Shown here: positions 27,215 through 36,756 of the stretch, piece by piece
How positions within the stretch are numbered: position 1 is the stretch's first letter
How the letters are laid out: each line of letters starts with the position of its first letter
Source of the DNA: Pseudomonas abieticivorans
GTDB taxonomy: Bacteria > Pseudomonadota > Gammaproteobacteria > Pseudomonadales > Pseudomonadaceae
Reading direction: 5' to 3'
NCBI RefSeq assembly: GCF_023509015.1
Contig: NZ_CP094975.1
Location: 5,945,501 to 6,009,500, forward strand
DNA length: 64,000 nt
Position numbers and translations under genes: made by a program
The notes under the pieces: generated by a model
The model's database searches: none
Seen by the model: the letters and a program-made list of their open reading frames with translations, nothing else
Told to the model about the DNA's origin: nothing

Positions 27215-28304
27215 TAAGACCTTCAAACAGCATACGCTCCTCCGCATGCAAACCAATAGCAGGAAGGCTCGTTGAGCGCGGCTCCTCCACGGCAAAATCC
27301 ATGTGCGTCATTAAGGTCTCGTGATCCATCATCAAGGCCGTAATCCCTGGCAGTGCCTGCCGGGCGTGAGCAAGGATTGTGAGCCCCCAGCTGTCGATGT
27401 CTCCCCAATATGCTACATCCCGCTCGGCAAGCCATGGAGCCATACGCCATTGGATGTTCCGCCCACCACCAAAGATGGCGACTGTTTCGGGCAGTTCGGG
27501 CAAGGCGTAGCCTGGCTTGGTGTTCTCCACTACCAACACCCTGCGGCCAGGCAATGGTTGCTCAAGAAACTGTTCAAGAGGAATCTGTATTACAGAAAAG
27601 CCCCCCATTTGTTGCCTAACCTCTGGGCACAGGGGTCGAATATAGAGCCAGTTACTCGGGGTTGGCAGGCAGCCGAGCCAGGCATCCAGCCCACCGGCTT
27701 CACTCAGTTCCCCGCTGTGGATGACATCAAGCAAGGTGGTCAGCAGAGGGTTGTACGTTTCCAGAAATTTGGTATCAATCCCTTGCACAGGCACCCCCCG
27801 CAGGAAATACCCAGCCCCAATACCCTTACGCAACTGTGGCAGTACTTTAGCCATCTGCTGAGCAGTACGATGACTCATTTGCTCGACCACAAGAATCTGG
27901 CGAATGAGGGTGTCATACAGATTTCGATCCACTGCCAGCAGGGGTTCCATGAGAGCCGCCCAGATATGGGAACGCTTTACGGCTGCTGGCCCGATGGCTT
28001 CAATCAACTCTTTAACATTCCCAAGGTCAAGCCGCTCCGGTACCTCGACATCACCCACCACTCGATACCTGCGGGTTACCCACTTAACCTGACTTTGCTT
28101 GCTCCATTGCCGCCATGCATTGACCCAGTTGTGGAAGTGGTCAATGTCCATCAATGCATCGCCAGCCGCTGGTGGCTTAAGCGTCAAGCTGATTGGAAAG
28201 CGCCGCGTGCCCTGCAGTCGCCCCCGTAGATTGGTTGCGTTATCCCATTCAAGGCGCTCGACCTCGCGCATGACATCGGTTGGCAAACGCCCCCAACTGC
28301 GCAT
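27108..28304 (-). CDS. jetD: Wadjet defence nuclease subunit JetD (DUF3322/DUF2220, Toprim)
   Basis: Nuclease of the Wadjet plasmid-defence complex, which cuts closed circular DNA after loop extrusion by JetABC. The 398-residue protein has the DUF3322 N-terminal part (about 1-190) and a Toprim domain like topoisomerase VI-A (about 250-398). The metal-binding residues are Glu260 (LVVENTKPG) and the Asp302/Asp304 pair in YWGDIDSWG. Its ATG overlaps the jetC stop as TAATG, so it is translated with jetC. Its 3' end overlaps the decayed integrase frame on the other strand. Confidence 0.93.
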   Translation of the reverse strand: MRSWGRLPTDVMREVERLEWDNATNLRGRLQGTRRFPISLTLKPPAAGDALMDIDHFHNWVNAWRQWSKQSQVKWVTRRYRVVGDVEVPERLDLGNVKELIEAIGPAAVKRSHIWAALMEPLLAVDRNLYDTLIRQILVVEQMSHRTAQQMAKVLPQLRKGIGAGYFLRGVPVQGIDTKFLETYNPLLTTLLDVIHSGELSEAGGLDAWLGCLPTPSNWLYIRPLCPEVRQQMGGFSVIQIPLEQFLEQPLPGRRVLVVENTKPGYALPELPETVAIFGGGRNIQWRMAPWLAERDVAYWGDIDSWGLTILAHARQALPGITALMMDHETLMTHMDFAVEEPRSTSLPAIGLHAEERMLFEGLIKSAQSIIRLEQEYLAQDYVLSKLYNWANGCTTKS

Positions 28305-31300
28305 TAGAGTTGCTCCATCTGAATGCCCAGGCCTTCAGCGACCCCGGCCAATTGGATTTGCTTAGCTTCCCGGCGTTCAGCGCTTTGCTGGTCAAGTTGA
28401 TCCCAAGTGATCTGGCTCAGGCGACTTTCATGGCCATCGATCTTACGCTCGGCGATGATCAGAGAGCGGGCTGAATCACGAGCCAGGTTCAGGTTCTTGT
28501 AGGGTGTAATCAAATTGACGTGAATTTTAAGCTCACGAAACACCCGCAGCACGCGGCGACTCACCTTATCGGCAGTGTTGGAAAAGGCCTCATCCAGGAA
28601 AACGGTGCAGTACATCGGGTGCGGAGCACCATCCGGGGTCAACACATAGGCCAGACTGGCAGCCACGATGATGCCGGCAAACGACTCCTTCTCCCCACCG
28701 GACTTGCCTGAAGATGAGCGAAGCACATCACGCACGGCGCCGGTTTCCTTCACGATTTCGTTGGCATAGAACGTCATGCGGTAGCGCGAATCCAAGAGGC
28801 GTTGACTCTCCAGGTTAATGGCGGTGGCTGAATTGGTAGCCTTTTCCAGCTTGCTGATCAGACTGCAAAGCTCGAGGAACCGAGCCTCGTGATCAACGCT
28901 TGAGGCATGTTTAAGAACCGAGCCCAGTAAGGCTGTGAATTCTTTGACATGCGCGTAGTGTTCATCCTCATGTTTCAGCCGCAGGAACGTGCCGTGGTTG
29001 AACTCAGTACGCTCCAGCACTTCGTTGATGGTGGCGATACGATCCTGAATGTCCTCACGCTCGTCATCAATGGCCCGTTGCATGCGGCCCAGGGACTGGG
29101 TGGTATTGTTGTTTAGACGCTGCTGGAAGCGCTCAACCAGATCGGGCAGACCCTCGTTATTAAGCTTGTCGAGGTAGTCGATGTAATCCTGGCGACCCTC
29201 GATAGTCGTCAACCAGTCATTGGCAACCAACGGCCACTTTGTCTTGAAGCTGTTGATGATCGCGATCATGCGGCCGTTGTAGTGATTCGCTCGTTTGCCA
29301 ATCGAGTTCAATGCATCATCTAGGAACTCTCGCTGGGTTTTCTCCAGTTGATTGAGTTTATCCAGATGTTCCAAGGTAAGAATGCCAACACGCAGGGACA
29401 ATGACTGGCGCACAGCGTCTGCCAAGCCTGCACTGGCAGCAAGGGCTGAGACCTGACGACTTTTGTTGGCCTGCCGGATCTCCAACTCGAACCCACCGAC
29501 CGCTCTGGCATTTTGGTTTTGCGCAGTGCGGATTTCCTGGAGCTCTTTTTTAGCCAGTTCAAGCAGCGCCTTGGCCTTACTCAGATCGCTGTCCGGAGCA
29601 TTGAGGGCCGCAAGGTCGTTCTTTAGGGTGTCCAGGTGTTGCTTTGCCAAGGTGACGTCAATTTGATCCCACAGGGTTTGAGCCACACGTTTCCAGATGG
29701 CCTCAGAGGCCACCAGGATGTCCATTTCCTGACGTTTTACAGATTCATCGGATCGGGCGGAATCGAGGCCTTCCCGCAGGCGCTCCCCCTCTTCCTGGAG
29801 TGCCGCCAGTCGGCTGAGGTTGTTGAATCCGAGGTACCAGTTCTTTTTATCGTCGACGCGTGTCCCGTCCTTCTTCTCAAAACGCCCCTTTTCCATGTGC
29901 ACCAGGCCCTCGCGGGTCATGGAGTAAGGGGTATCATTGAGCACTTCTGTGGAATCCACACAGTGCAGGTCGAAACGCGCCAGATGGCGCTTTAGCCAGT
30001 CGCGATACGGATGTTCTTTCCATTCTAGTTTGCGTAGGAACCCGTCGCCGAGGAACTCCGGGTTGCGCTCGGTCTTGCTGACAACCTGGACACGAACATG
30101 CAGGCCGTGTGTGTCGGCTGTTTACCCAGCCGGTAACCATGCGGAACTTGTCTTCGGGCACCAGCAACGTTGTCCGGTGGCCCCCAAGCGCCCGCTCAAT
30201 AGCACCGCGCCAACGCGCTTCGGTACTGCGCACGTCGAGCAGTTCACCGATAAATACGACGCCATCTTTGTTGAGTTGCAGGCTCTCAACCATTTCGTCC
30301 CGCAGGCGCTGAAACGCGGCGTCAATGTTGGAGTTGGGCCGCTTCTCAATTTCACTGATCTGGGCCTGCAGGTTCTTTATCTGTTGGGTAATGCCCGAGA
30401 GAGCGCCACGCGACTCGCCGAAAGCATTCTTCGCATCGTCAATCTGAGCGGGTAAATCAACCAGAACAGCTTTGGCCGAAGCGATGTTGTCCCGCACGGC
30501 GCTCGCGGTAAGCGTTTCAGCAAGCCCAAGATCACGAGTGTCCTTCTGGTAGTCATGGGCCTTATTGGTCGTGGTCTGGAAGCCCCTCTCCGCATCCTCA
30601 ACCTCACGCCGCAGGCTATCAAGGCGATCACCGCCCTGCTGCTGGTAGGCGTGTAAAAGCGAGGTTACACGCTCCTCATTCTGCGACACCGATTCAGCCA
30701 AACGCTTACCGTCCGACGTCAGGTCATCCAGCGAGCGATCCAGATCTTCACAGCGCAGTCCCCAGAGTCGGTTGCCCTGCTCACCGAAGAATGCAGTCAA
30801 CCCAGCGGCCTCTGAATTGACCTGCCCTTGCTCCTCCAAGGAACTCTCATAGTTCCGGTTATGGTCTGGCAGGATGCTCAGCACCTCCTTTTGCTGCTTA
30901 GCTGTATCCAGCTCATTGTGGACGGCGATCAGATCGTCGAATTCCTTAACAACCCCAGTAGCCAGATCGCGAACTTTGCTTGGCTCCAGCACCAGTTCAC
31001 GGATCAGCGCTGTCAGGTCATCAATCTTCTTCAGACCCAATGCACGCTGCAGCAGCGCCGGCGCATTGGAGTTTTCCATGCGTAGCAGCCTAGTGAAATA
31101 CTCTTGGTACGCAGAAAAACTGTTGTCGAAGTGCTTAAGCATTGGGTCGTCATCGACATACTGCTTGAGCTGGCGCACGTTGTTGGAACCAAATTGCTGC
31201 AGGAGCACTTCCAGACTGACATTCCGCTTACCTACCAGGTAGAAACGCTTGAGGTCAGTCATGGAGGCGCCGGCCTGGCGAATCCAGAACATGGACACCA

Positions 31301-31694
31301 ACGTTATCTCGGAACCGTCGTCGGCCCGGTATAGGGCACGCAAGGCGGTCATGGTTGCGCCATCGCGCTTCATCAGGTTGAGGGTTTGAGAACCGTCGTG
31401 GGCTGTCCCGTAATTGCCGCGAATATAGGACATCAGGTTGCGATCTGAACGATCACCTTGCGAGGCTGCGATGTTGAATGACGTTTGCCCAGGTCGGTTG
31501 AGCAGTGCCATGTGCGCATCGATGAGCGTCGACTTACCCGCACCGTTATCACCGGTGATCAGGGTGCCTTCAGGGTCGATCACTGCCGTGTGTAACCCGT
31601 GGAAGGAACCCCAGTTGTAAGCCGAGATCTCCGCTAGGCGGATCTGTCCTGTAGAGAATAGATCGCCAAAGCTGGTATTGGCCGTGTCAGACAT
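28304..31694 (-). pseudogene. jetC: Wadjet SMC-like ATPase JetC, interrupted by one frameshift
   Basis: SMC/SbcC-like motor of Wadjet. Walker A is GDNGAGKST at 48-56. Long coiled coils follow, and near the C-terminus come the signature SSSGKSGGEKESF and Walker B FLDEAFSN. The reading frame breaks at about 30100-30117, inside (AC)4 on the coding strand. Upstream it ends in MVTGWVNSRHT. In the shifted frame it continues GLHVRVQVVSKTERNPEF, then EWKEHPYRDWLKRHLARF, without further lesion, about 1130 codons in total. The fault equals a 1-base gain or loss of one AC unit. Either jetC is newly inactivated, phase-variable, or the base call is wrong. The start overlaps jetB by 8 bases, with AGGAGG before it. 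Confidence 0.88.
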
Positions 31695-32484
31695 CGTCTT
31701 CTACCTCCTGTTGATCCATCACACTCCCCCGGTCGGCAAGCAGCTGGTACTCGCTTAGCAGGGTATTCAGGAAGTCGGCATTGACCACGTACCGAATGAC
31801 CGGGGTGATTTCCAATCGCTCACCGTCGCCGCGCACATTCGCCAGCAGGCGCTTTTCGCGCAGCTTAGCTATAGAGCCATTGAGGGTCTTGCGCTCAAGA
31901 GCGCTACTGTTGGTGAGCTTCAAGAAAGGGGTCATGAGTTCGGCGATGGTGTCGACATCGATCATCACCTTGTTCTCACCAATGACTTCCCGCTCCTGGT
32001 AGTACTTGCGCAACACCAGCAACACCAACGTGTCGTAAAGCGGCATGGTGCGTTTTCCAACCAGGCTTGAGCCATCCTCGTCTGTCAGATCCTCGAACTC
32101 GGACTCGCTCAAGTCCTGCTCGAGAAGGATAGCAATGCCTGCTTTCTGGTCTAGCGTCATACACAGCAACATGTTGGCCAGATGAGCGGCGATGAGTGCT
32201 CGGTGCTGGCACAGAGCTTCAAAAGCCAAGCGTTTCTTTTCCGCCCGCACAACACCCGTGTTCAATAGCAGCCTCAGGGCCCGACGAGCCTCCGCTGGCA
32301 TGATGTCGTGGACAACCTGTGATTCAGGTTGGACGGCCACTTCGTCAAGTTCGCCGGGCTCCTCCTGCTTTGCCAGTCTTTCTTCCCGGTGTTCTGTATC
32401 GGCCAGGGCCGTGACTGCCACCTGGCGGTAAGTGTCGAAGAGCGACGGTGCCAAAGCATCGTTGTTTTGGTCTTCACGGTTCAT
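31687..32484 (-). CDS. jetB: Wadjet subunit JetB (DUF4194, KITE-like)
   Basis: Small winged-helix (KITE-type) subunit that binds the JetA kleisin around the JetC motor. The 265-residue protein shows the DUF4194 pattern: MPLYDTLVLLVLRKYYQERE near 150, then DVDTIAELMTPFLKLTNSSA and KLREKRLLANVRGDGERLEI, with an acidic C-terminus. The ATG overlaps the jetA stop (ATGA) and its stop overlaps jetC by 8 bases, so the operon is tightly coupled. Residues 1-60 look disordered. Confidence 0.92.
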   Translation of the reverse strand: MNREDQNNDALAPSLFDTYRQVAVTALADTEHREERLAKQEEPGELDEVAVQPESQVVHDIMPAEARRALRLLLNTGVVRAEKKRLAFEALCQHRALIAAHLANMLLCMTLDQKAGIAILLEQDLSESEFEDLTDEDGSSLVGKRTMPLYDTLVLLVLRKYYQEREVIGENKVMIDVDTIAELMTPFLKLTNSSALERKTLNGSIAKLREKRLLANVRGDGERLEITPVIRYVVNADFLNTLLSEYQLLADRGSVMDQQEVEDDV

Positions 32485-33938
32485 AGGGGGAGGCTCTCTA
32501 AATTCTCCGGGAACTGGTCGGCGCTCAGGAGTAGCACGGGAATTTTGGCACGTATGGTCTGACCTTGTCGGTCAGCGACTACCAGATGCTCGACGCCCTC
32601 GAGGGAAACCGCTTCAATGGCTTTGGCGATGCGGACAAGAGCGACCAACTCCTCAAGCCCGCCCTGAATAGGGCGCAACTCGGCGATCTGAGCCAGACTC
32701 ATCGGCCCTTGGCTTTTCAACAGGTCGCGCATGGCTTCGGCCACCTCCTGAATCTGCACAGCCTCTAAACACTCAAGAATGGTGTCACTCACAGTGGTCT
32801 GGTTACTTTGCGGAACCACCTTGCTGGTATCCAGGCTGGCTTGCGGTTGCATCAGTCGAATGCTCGATGGCGAGCTAACCGAGAATGGCCCGCTGGCTAC
32901 ATGTACCTTTAGTGAGGTGCGTGGGCCAATGTCTTGATCTTTAAAGGTGACTGCCAGTTTTTCCAGTTGGCGCAAGACCTGCTCGACTGCCCTGCGTTCG
33001 CTCTGAGCACCAGCCTCGACAAACGCCCTGAGGCTTTCCTGGGTGCGGCGACGTATCGAAATTACCCGCTGACTTTCGCTACTCAGCTCACGCACCAGAT
33101 GTGTGAAAAAACGGATTTCTTGTGCATTAAGGTGGGATCTGGCAGTCGGACGGTCCAAAATCGACCGGATTTGCTCACGGAATTCTACGCTCCTGTTCTC
33201 GTCGCACAGGAGCCTGAAAAAGCCGTCAAACGCCTGACCAGCGTCTGTCTGCAAAAGTGCATCTTCATTATCCAGAAGGTTCTGGATGACTAGGCCACGA
33301 CCGCCTTCCGATTCGATCATCTGAACACGGATGCTCTGGTCAAGTTGACGGATGTCATCCTCAACCCGGCGAAAATCACCGGTTAGCCCGGAGGCCATTT
33401 GGTAAACACCGCGTACTCGCTCACGCTGTTCGGCACTGGACAGCTCGGGCACGATGCCTGCTTCCAGCCGCATGACTTCTTCACTCAGTTCTGCCATCCG
33501 TTCACGCATTACGAGCAAACGCTCTTCAGCACTCGGGTTGAGAGCGACTGCTAGGTCTCGTACAGCGTCTTGGACTCGGCGTAGGTGGGTGGCAGATGTC
33601 GTGGTATCCCTGCTCTCAAGACCCTCGACAAATCGCAGTGCCTGATGAAAGGCGTCAGTACGGGTCAGGTGGTCATCATGCTCACGCATCCAGCCGGCAT
33701 GGATCCAGTTGCGCAGGTGCAAGTTGGCGTTGTCTTGCATGCCATACGCTCCCTGCCAGGTCGGCAACTCTGCCTCAAGGGCGGCTTTTGCGCGTGCGAA
33801 CAACACCTCTTGTTCGTCAACAAACAGGCTGTCGATGAACGCCAGGACAATCGGTGCCGAATCTGCACGCAGTAAGCGCCAGGCAGACTGTTCACTATGC
33901 AAACGACGATAACGCGCTTGCTTCTCGTACAAACTCAT
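32481..33938 (-). CDS. jetA: Wadjet subunit JetA (DUF3375, kleisin-like)
   Basis: First gene of the jetABCD operon, encoding the kleisin-type subunit that bridges JetC heads. The 485-residue protein begins with the DUF3375 signature region: LHSEQSAWRLLRADSAPIVL near 13, then FVDEQ-like and NLHLRNWIHAGWM near 70. The middle is helical, and the C-terminal winged-helix part contains LKSQGPMSLAQIAELRPIQG. GAGAGG precedes the ATG at 33938. The frame is intact. The promoter should lie in the 280 bases upstream. Confidence 0.93.
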   Translation of the reverse strand: MSLYEKQARYRRLHSEQSAWRLLRADSAPIVLAFIDSLFVDEQEVLFARAKAALEAELPTWQGAYGMQDNANLHLRNWIHAGWMREHDDHLTRTDAFHQALRFVEGLESRDTTTSATHLRRVQDAVRDLAVALNPSAEERLLVMRERMAELSEEVMRLEAGIVPELSSAEQRERVRGVYQMASGLTGDFRRVEDDIRQLDQSIRVQMIESEGGRGLVIQNLLDNEDALLQTDAGQAFDGFFRLLCDENRSVEFREQIRSILDRPTARSHLNAQEIRFFTHLVRELSSESQRVISIRRRTQESLRAFVEAGAQSERRAVEQVLRQLEKLAVTFKDQDIGPRTSLKVHVASGPFSVSSPSSIRLMQPQASLDTSKVVPQSNQTTVSDTILECLEAVQIQEVAEAMRDLLKSQGPMSLAQIAELRPIQGGLEELVALVRIAKAIEAVSLEGVEHLVVADRQGQTIRAKIPVLLLSADQFPENLESLPL

Positions 33939-34243
33939 CGCGCCTCTCTAATGGTAGTGAGCTGCAGCATCTCTGCTCGTGGCGAGACGAACCTGGTATC
34001 CCATGCTGAGACCTCAATCCTAAAGGATTACAAACCCATCGCAATATGCCGTCCCCAGACGCTTACGTTCACCCTAGGGTTGGTAGTCTGGTTCGATACC
34101 CTTCTGTACAAGGCCGCCGTCGCGTATTACCGATGCTGACCTCCATCTAAGCCAATATAAGCCATGTCATGTTGTTCGGGTATTAAGGGGGCTGCGGGCC
34201 TCGTGAGCTTCGTTTTTAAATGGTGGCGACACTTGGAACCTAC

Positions 34244-34420
34244 ATGAAGACAGAAGAGGCTGACCAGGTTTCGGAGTCTCCAAGGGGCCCCGCACCTGTT
34301 CAGAAACGGAAAGAAACTCCAATCGGAGATTTCGTTAAGGCGGAGAAACGTCTACGAGACTTGCTAAAAACTGTAGAAACGCATCAGGCTTCTTACAATA
34401 ATTTGCAAATCGATGATTAG
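34244..34420 (+). CDS. Small hypothetical protein
   Basis: A 58-residue frame, MKTEEADQVSESPRGPAPVQ onward, charged and probably helical at the end (DFVKAEKRLRDLLKTVETHQ). GGAA lies about eight bases before ATG 34244; another ATG at 34220 is in frame. It sits alone between the Wadjet operon and the next unit. I recognise no family, and it could be a chance frame. Confidence 0.3.
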   Translation: MKTEEADQVSESPRGPAPVQKRKETPIGDFVKAEKRLRDLLKTVETHQASYNNLQIDD

Positions 34421-34522
34421 AAGTCTATACAAATCAATGGAATAGACGATTCTATTCCTTTCGCAAACGTATCAGCAATCCAGCTCCCGGGCCACTCCGG
34501 TGTCTCAGGCCTTCAGGCTTTT

Positions 34523-34544
34523 GTGGGAGCTGGTTTGCCAGCGA
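34523..34544. repeat. REP-like palindrome
   Basis: GTGGGAGCTGGTTTGCCAGCGA contains the hairpin CTGG-TTTG-CCAG and matches the start of the REP-like elements elsewhere in the window. Its presence inside the island suggests that this part contains host-adapted DNA. Confidence 0.5.
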
Positions 34545-34708
34545 GTTTTTGATTGAGCCTGAAACGAATCTACGTCCGCGCTGCTACGTGAAATCTGCAG
34601 CATCAGCGGCTCATCCACCGTAGCCGCTGCCAAATGCTGCGCGGGCCCTAAGCGACACCGCATCACCATGGAATTCACACGAACACCCACGTCAAGGAAT
34701 CGACCTGC

Positions 34709-35008
34709 ATGGCCAACAACCTCACCCACGGCATCACACTGATAATCCTGGCGGTAACCTCTAACGCAGCGCTCGCGATCTCACCAATAACGGCGACCGC
34801 CAACGCGATCACCAGCGTCTCCCATTCAGCCGTGTGTGGCATGTTTGCCAATGACACCGGCAGCGTCGGCAAAGCCGTTCGCCGGCAATGCGTCCGGCAA
34901 GCTCAGCAGGAATTCGCTCGCCAGCCGGACCGCAAAACGCTCCAAGACTGTATAAAGCCAGGAAGCCTGATTGATGATGATGTGCGTAATTGCATGAAGG
35001 GTTTGTAG
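34709..35008 (+). CDS. Small secreted cysteine-containing protein
   Basis: A 99-residue protein with a signal-peptide-like start (MANNLTHGITLIILAVTSNAALA), so probably periplasmic after cleavage near residue 23. The mature part has four cysteines (CGMF, RQCVRQ, QDCIKP, NCMKGL), which could form two disulfides, plus the repeated pattern QxC. AAGGA is about ten bases before the ATG. I do not recognise the family. Neighbours give no functional hint. Confidence 0.5.
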   Translation: MANNLTHGITLIILAVTSNAALAISPITATANAITSVSHSAVCGMFANDTGSVGKAVRRQCVRQAQQEFARQPDRKTLQDCIKPGSLIDDDVRNCMKGL

Positions 35009-35585
35009 CTGCGCTGGCGGAATGCAAACGGCTCAGGAAAGGAGCGAAACTTTGCAAAGGTCAGGCCTCGGGCTGGAATGACGCGCAACGTGTTCTTCGG
35101 GATGTAGCCGCTGACAAAAATCGGCAGGATAAGCAATGCGCCCATTAGGCGCTCGTCACCAAATCAGCAATCTCTTGCGGATCAATCGACATACCCATCA
35201 CCGGAGATTATTTCAAGGTCTGGAGGCTATTCAGCTTATGGATGATTTCCGCATTGCAATTATTATCGTGATATTGCCGAAGATCATCGAAAAATCGCGA
35301 GTTAAAAGGTGCCAAAACGAATGCCCAACCACCCTCCTCCTAGCCTCTTCAATTCATTTTGACGCAAGAGTTCTGTAAGCACATGCCGGATGATGTGTGT
35401 GTATGCACTCGGATCGGCACGGTGACTCAGCATTCACCACCCCTTCGCCCATCATCCAATTCACTGACAGCGATGAACGATGCTCTTCATGCAGAACTGA
35501 AGGCGCTTAGGCTGCCTCGCGGTAGCCCAGATGAGCTGGTGGTTTATGAAGAGCTGCAGCGCTTCACTGATCAAGTGCGTCCCGC
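35009..35585. other. Stretch without a supported gene
   Basis: Only short frames occur. One at 35473-35667 (plus, MNDALHAELKALRLPRGSPD onward, 64 codons) has coding-like composition and runs into the 3' end of the convergent gene at 35586, but I recognise no family and see no clear ribosome site. It may be the remnant of a lost gene. Confidence 0.4.
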
Positions 35586-36590
35586 TTATACCGAAACGGC
35601 GAAGCGCCGCGCGTCCAGGGACGGTACGGCCAGAAATCCGGCACTTTTTTTGAAGCTCATGTTATGAACGAAATTCTTCCTCGCATCAGAAGGGTCTAAC
35701 AAGTCTAGGTTGAGCCCGCCGACCGTAGATCGGGAGAAAGCCACACTTAAGATTGGCAGCTCTTCCATGTGGCCCGTTGAACTGTTGAGCACATTATCCA
35801 AAGCGGTAACGATGACCAAGTCATCAGGCAGAACGGCCATCAGCTCTCTAGCAACACGCAAAGCACAACTGCATACATAGTCCTGATGCAGTTCGTTGAA
35901 ACGACCTGCCGGCATGGCTTTGCTAGAAAGCTTGCCGCTTTTGAGAAGCGATTTAATTTCGGTTGGAATAACTTCCGAGCCATGTATAACGAGCTTGGTC
36001 TCCAAGATCCCGCTTTCGTGAACGATCACCTGGATGGAAGAGCCCAGGTGAGAGATTTCCGAGAATGAGTCGAACGCTTCGATAGCGTCTAGCTTGGCTT
36101 GACGCTCTCCATCCAGAACACGCAACGCAATGTCACGCTCTTCAGCCCATTCAACATGAGCGATTGCCCATTCACTTTGCTCGATCTGATGCCGACTTGC
36201 ATCCTCCAGCTTTGCGGTCGCTACTTTTGACGCGAGCGATCGACGCTGTCGAGCCTCTAGCTTGAATAGCCTCGCCAAAAAGTTGGGACGATATGCGGCT
36301 GCAGCATACTCTGCCGACTCCTGTAGCGCTCCTGTGTTTTCTGGTTGCCTGGGTTCAGGCTTAGAAAGGAGCCGTTTCCAGTTCACTGGTTCGGCACATT
36401 CTTTATGCATCGACAGAAGGATGTCGAGGTGATTTTCGTAGACTTCAACTTCATACGCTGCCTGTTCCAGCGCTTCCATCTTGGCATATTCTTTTTGCTG
36501 TTTCTCAAGCTCACGTTGCCGGCGATGAGCATTGCGCTCGGCTCGTCTTGCCGATGCTTGCATCGAACGCACAGTCCCTTTCCAGCCCAT
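35586..36590 (-). CDS. Unrecognised coiled-coil protein paired with the giant helicase
   Basis: I recognise no named function. The 334-residue protein starts MGWKGTVRSMQASARRAERN, set by GGAG seven bases before ATG 36590. Residues 1-60 are a highly charged predicted coiled coil, with another helix at about 120-180. The C-terminal half (about 185-334) looks like a compact alpha/beta domain with repeated VIVHESGILETKLVIHGSEV-like strands and a cysteine pair (VCSCALRVAREL). It lies 166 bases after the helicase on the same strand, so the two probably share a transcript. Possible roles are sensor or partner of the helicase. Confidence 0.7.
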   Translation of the reverse strand: MGWKGTVRSMQASARRAERNAHRRQRELEKQQKEYAKMEALEQAAYEVEVYENHLDILLSMHKECAEPVNWKRLLSKPEPRQPENTGALQESAEYAAAAYRPNFLARLFKLEARQRRSLASKVATAKLEDASRHQIEQSEWAIAHVEWAEERDIALRVLDGERQAKLDAIEAFDSFSEISHLGSSIQVIVHESGILETKLVIHGSEVIPTEIKSLLKSGKLSSKAMPAGRFNELHQDYVCSCALRVARELMAVLPDDLVIVTALDNVLNSSTGHMEELPILSVAFSRSTVGGLNLDLLDPSDARKNFVHNMSFKKSAGFLAVPSLDARRFAVSV

Positions 36591-36756
36591 CGCGAGTCTC
36601 CTACTATTTGCGTGATGGCACATTAACATATGCGGTAATATGGCTAAATATCTGGCAGATTTCTACGAGGATTCAAATTCCGAACAGATTGATGCGCAAC
36701 GGGCTGCGTATCAGCGGTCGATGGTAAGGGTATTAAAACGTACCCTAACGCAACCA

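Noticed and set aside
28304..29959. The second half of jetC as an independent gene starting at GTG 29959
   Set aside because: The shifted frame is open and conserved-looking upstream of this codon, back to the break near 30110, so the GTG is internal and the stretch is the C-terminal half of one protein.
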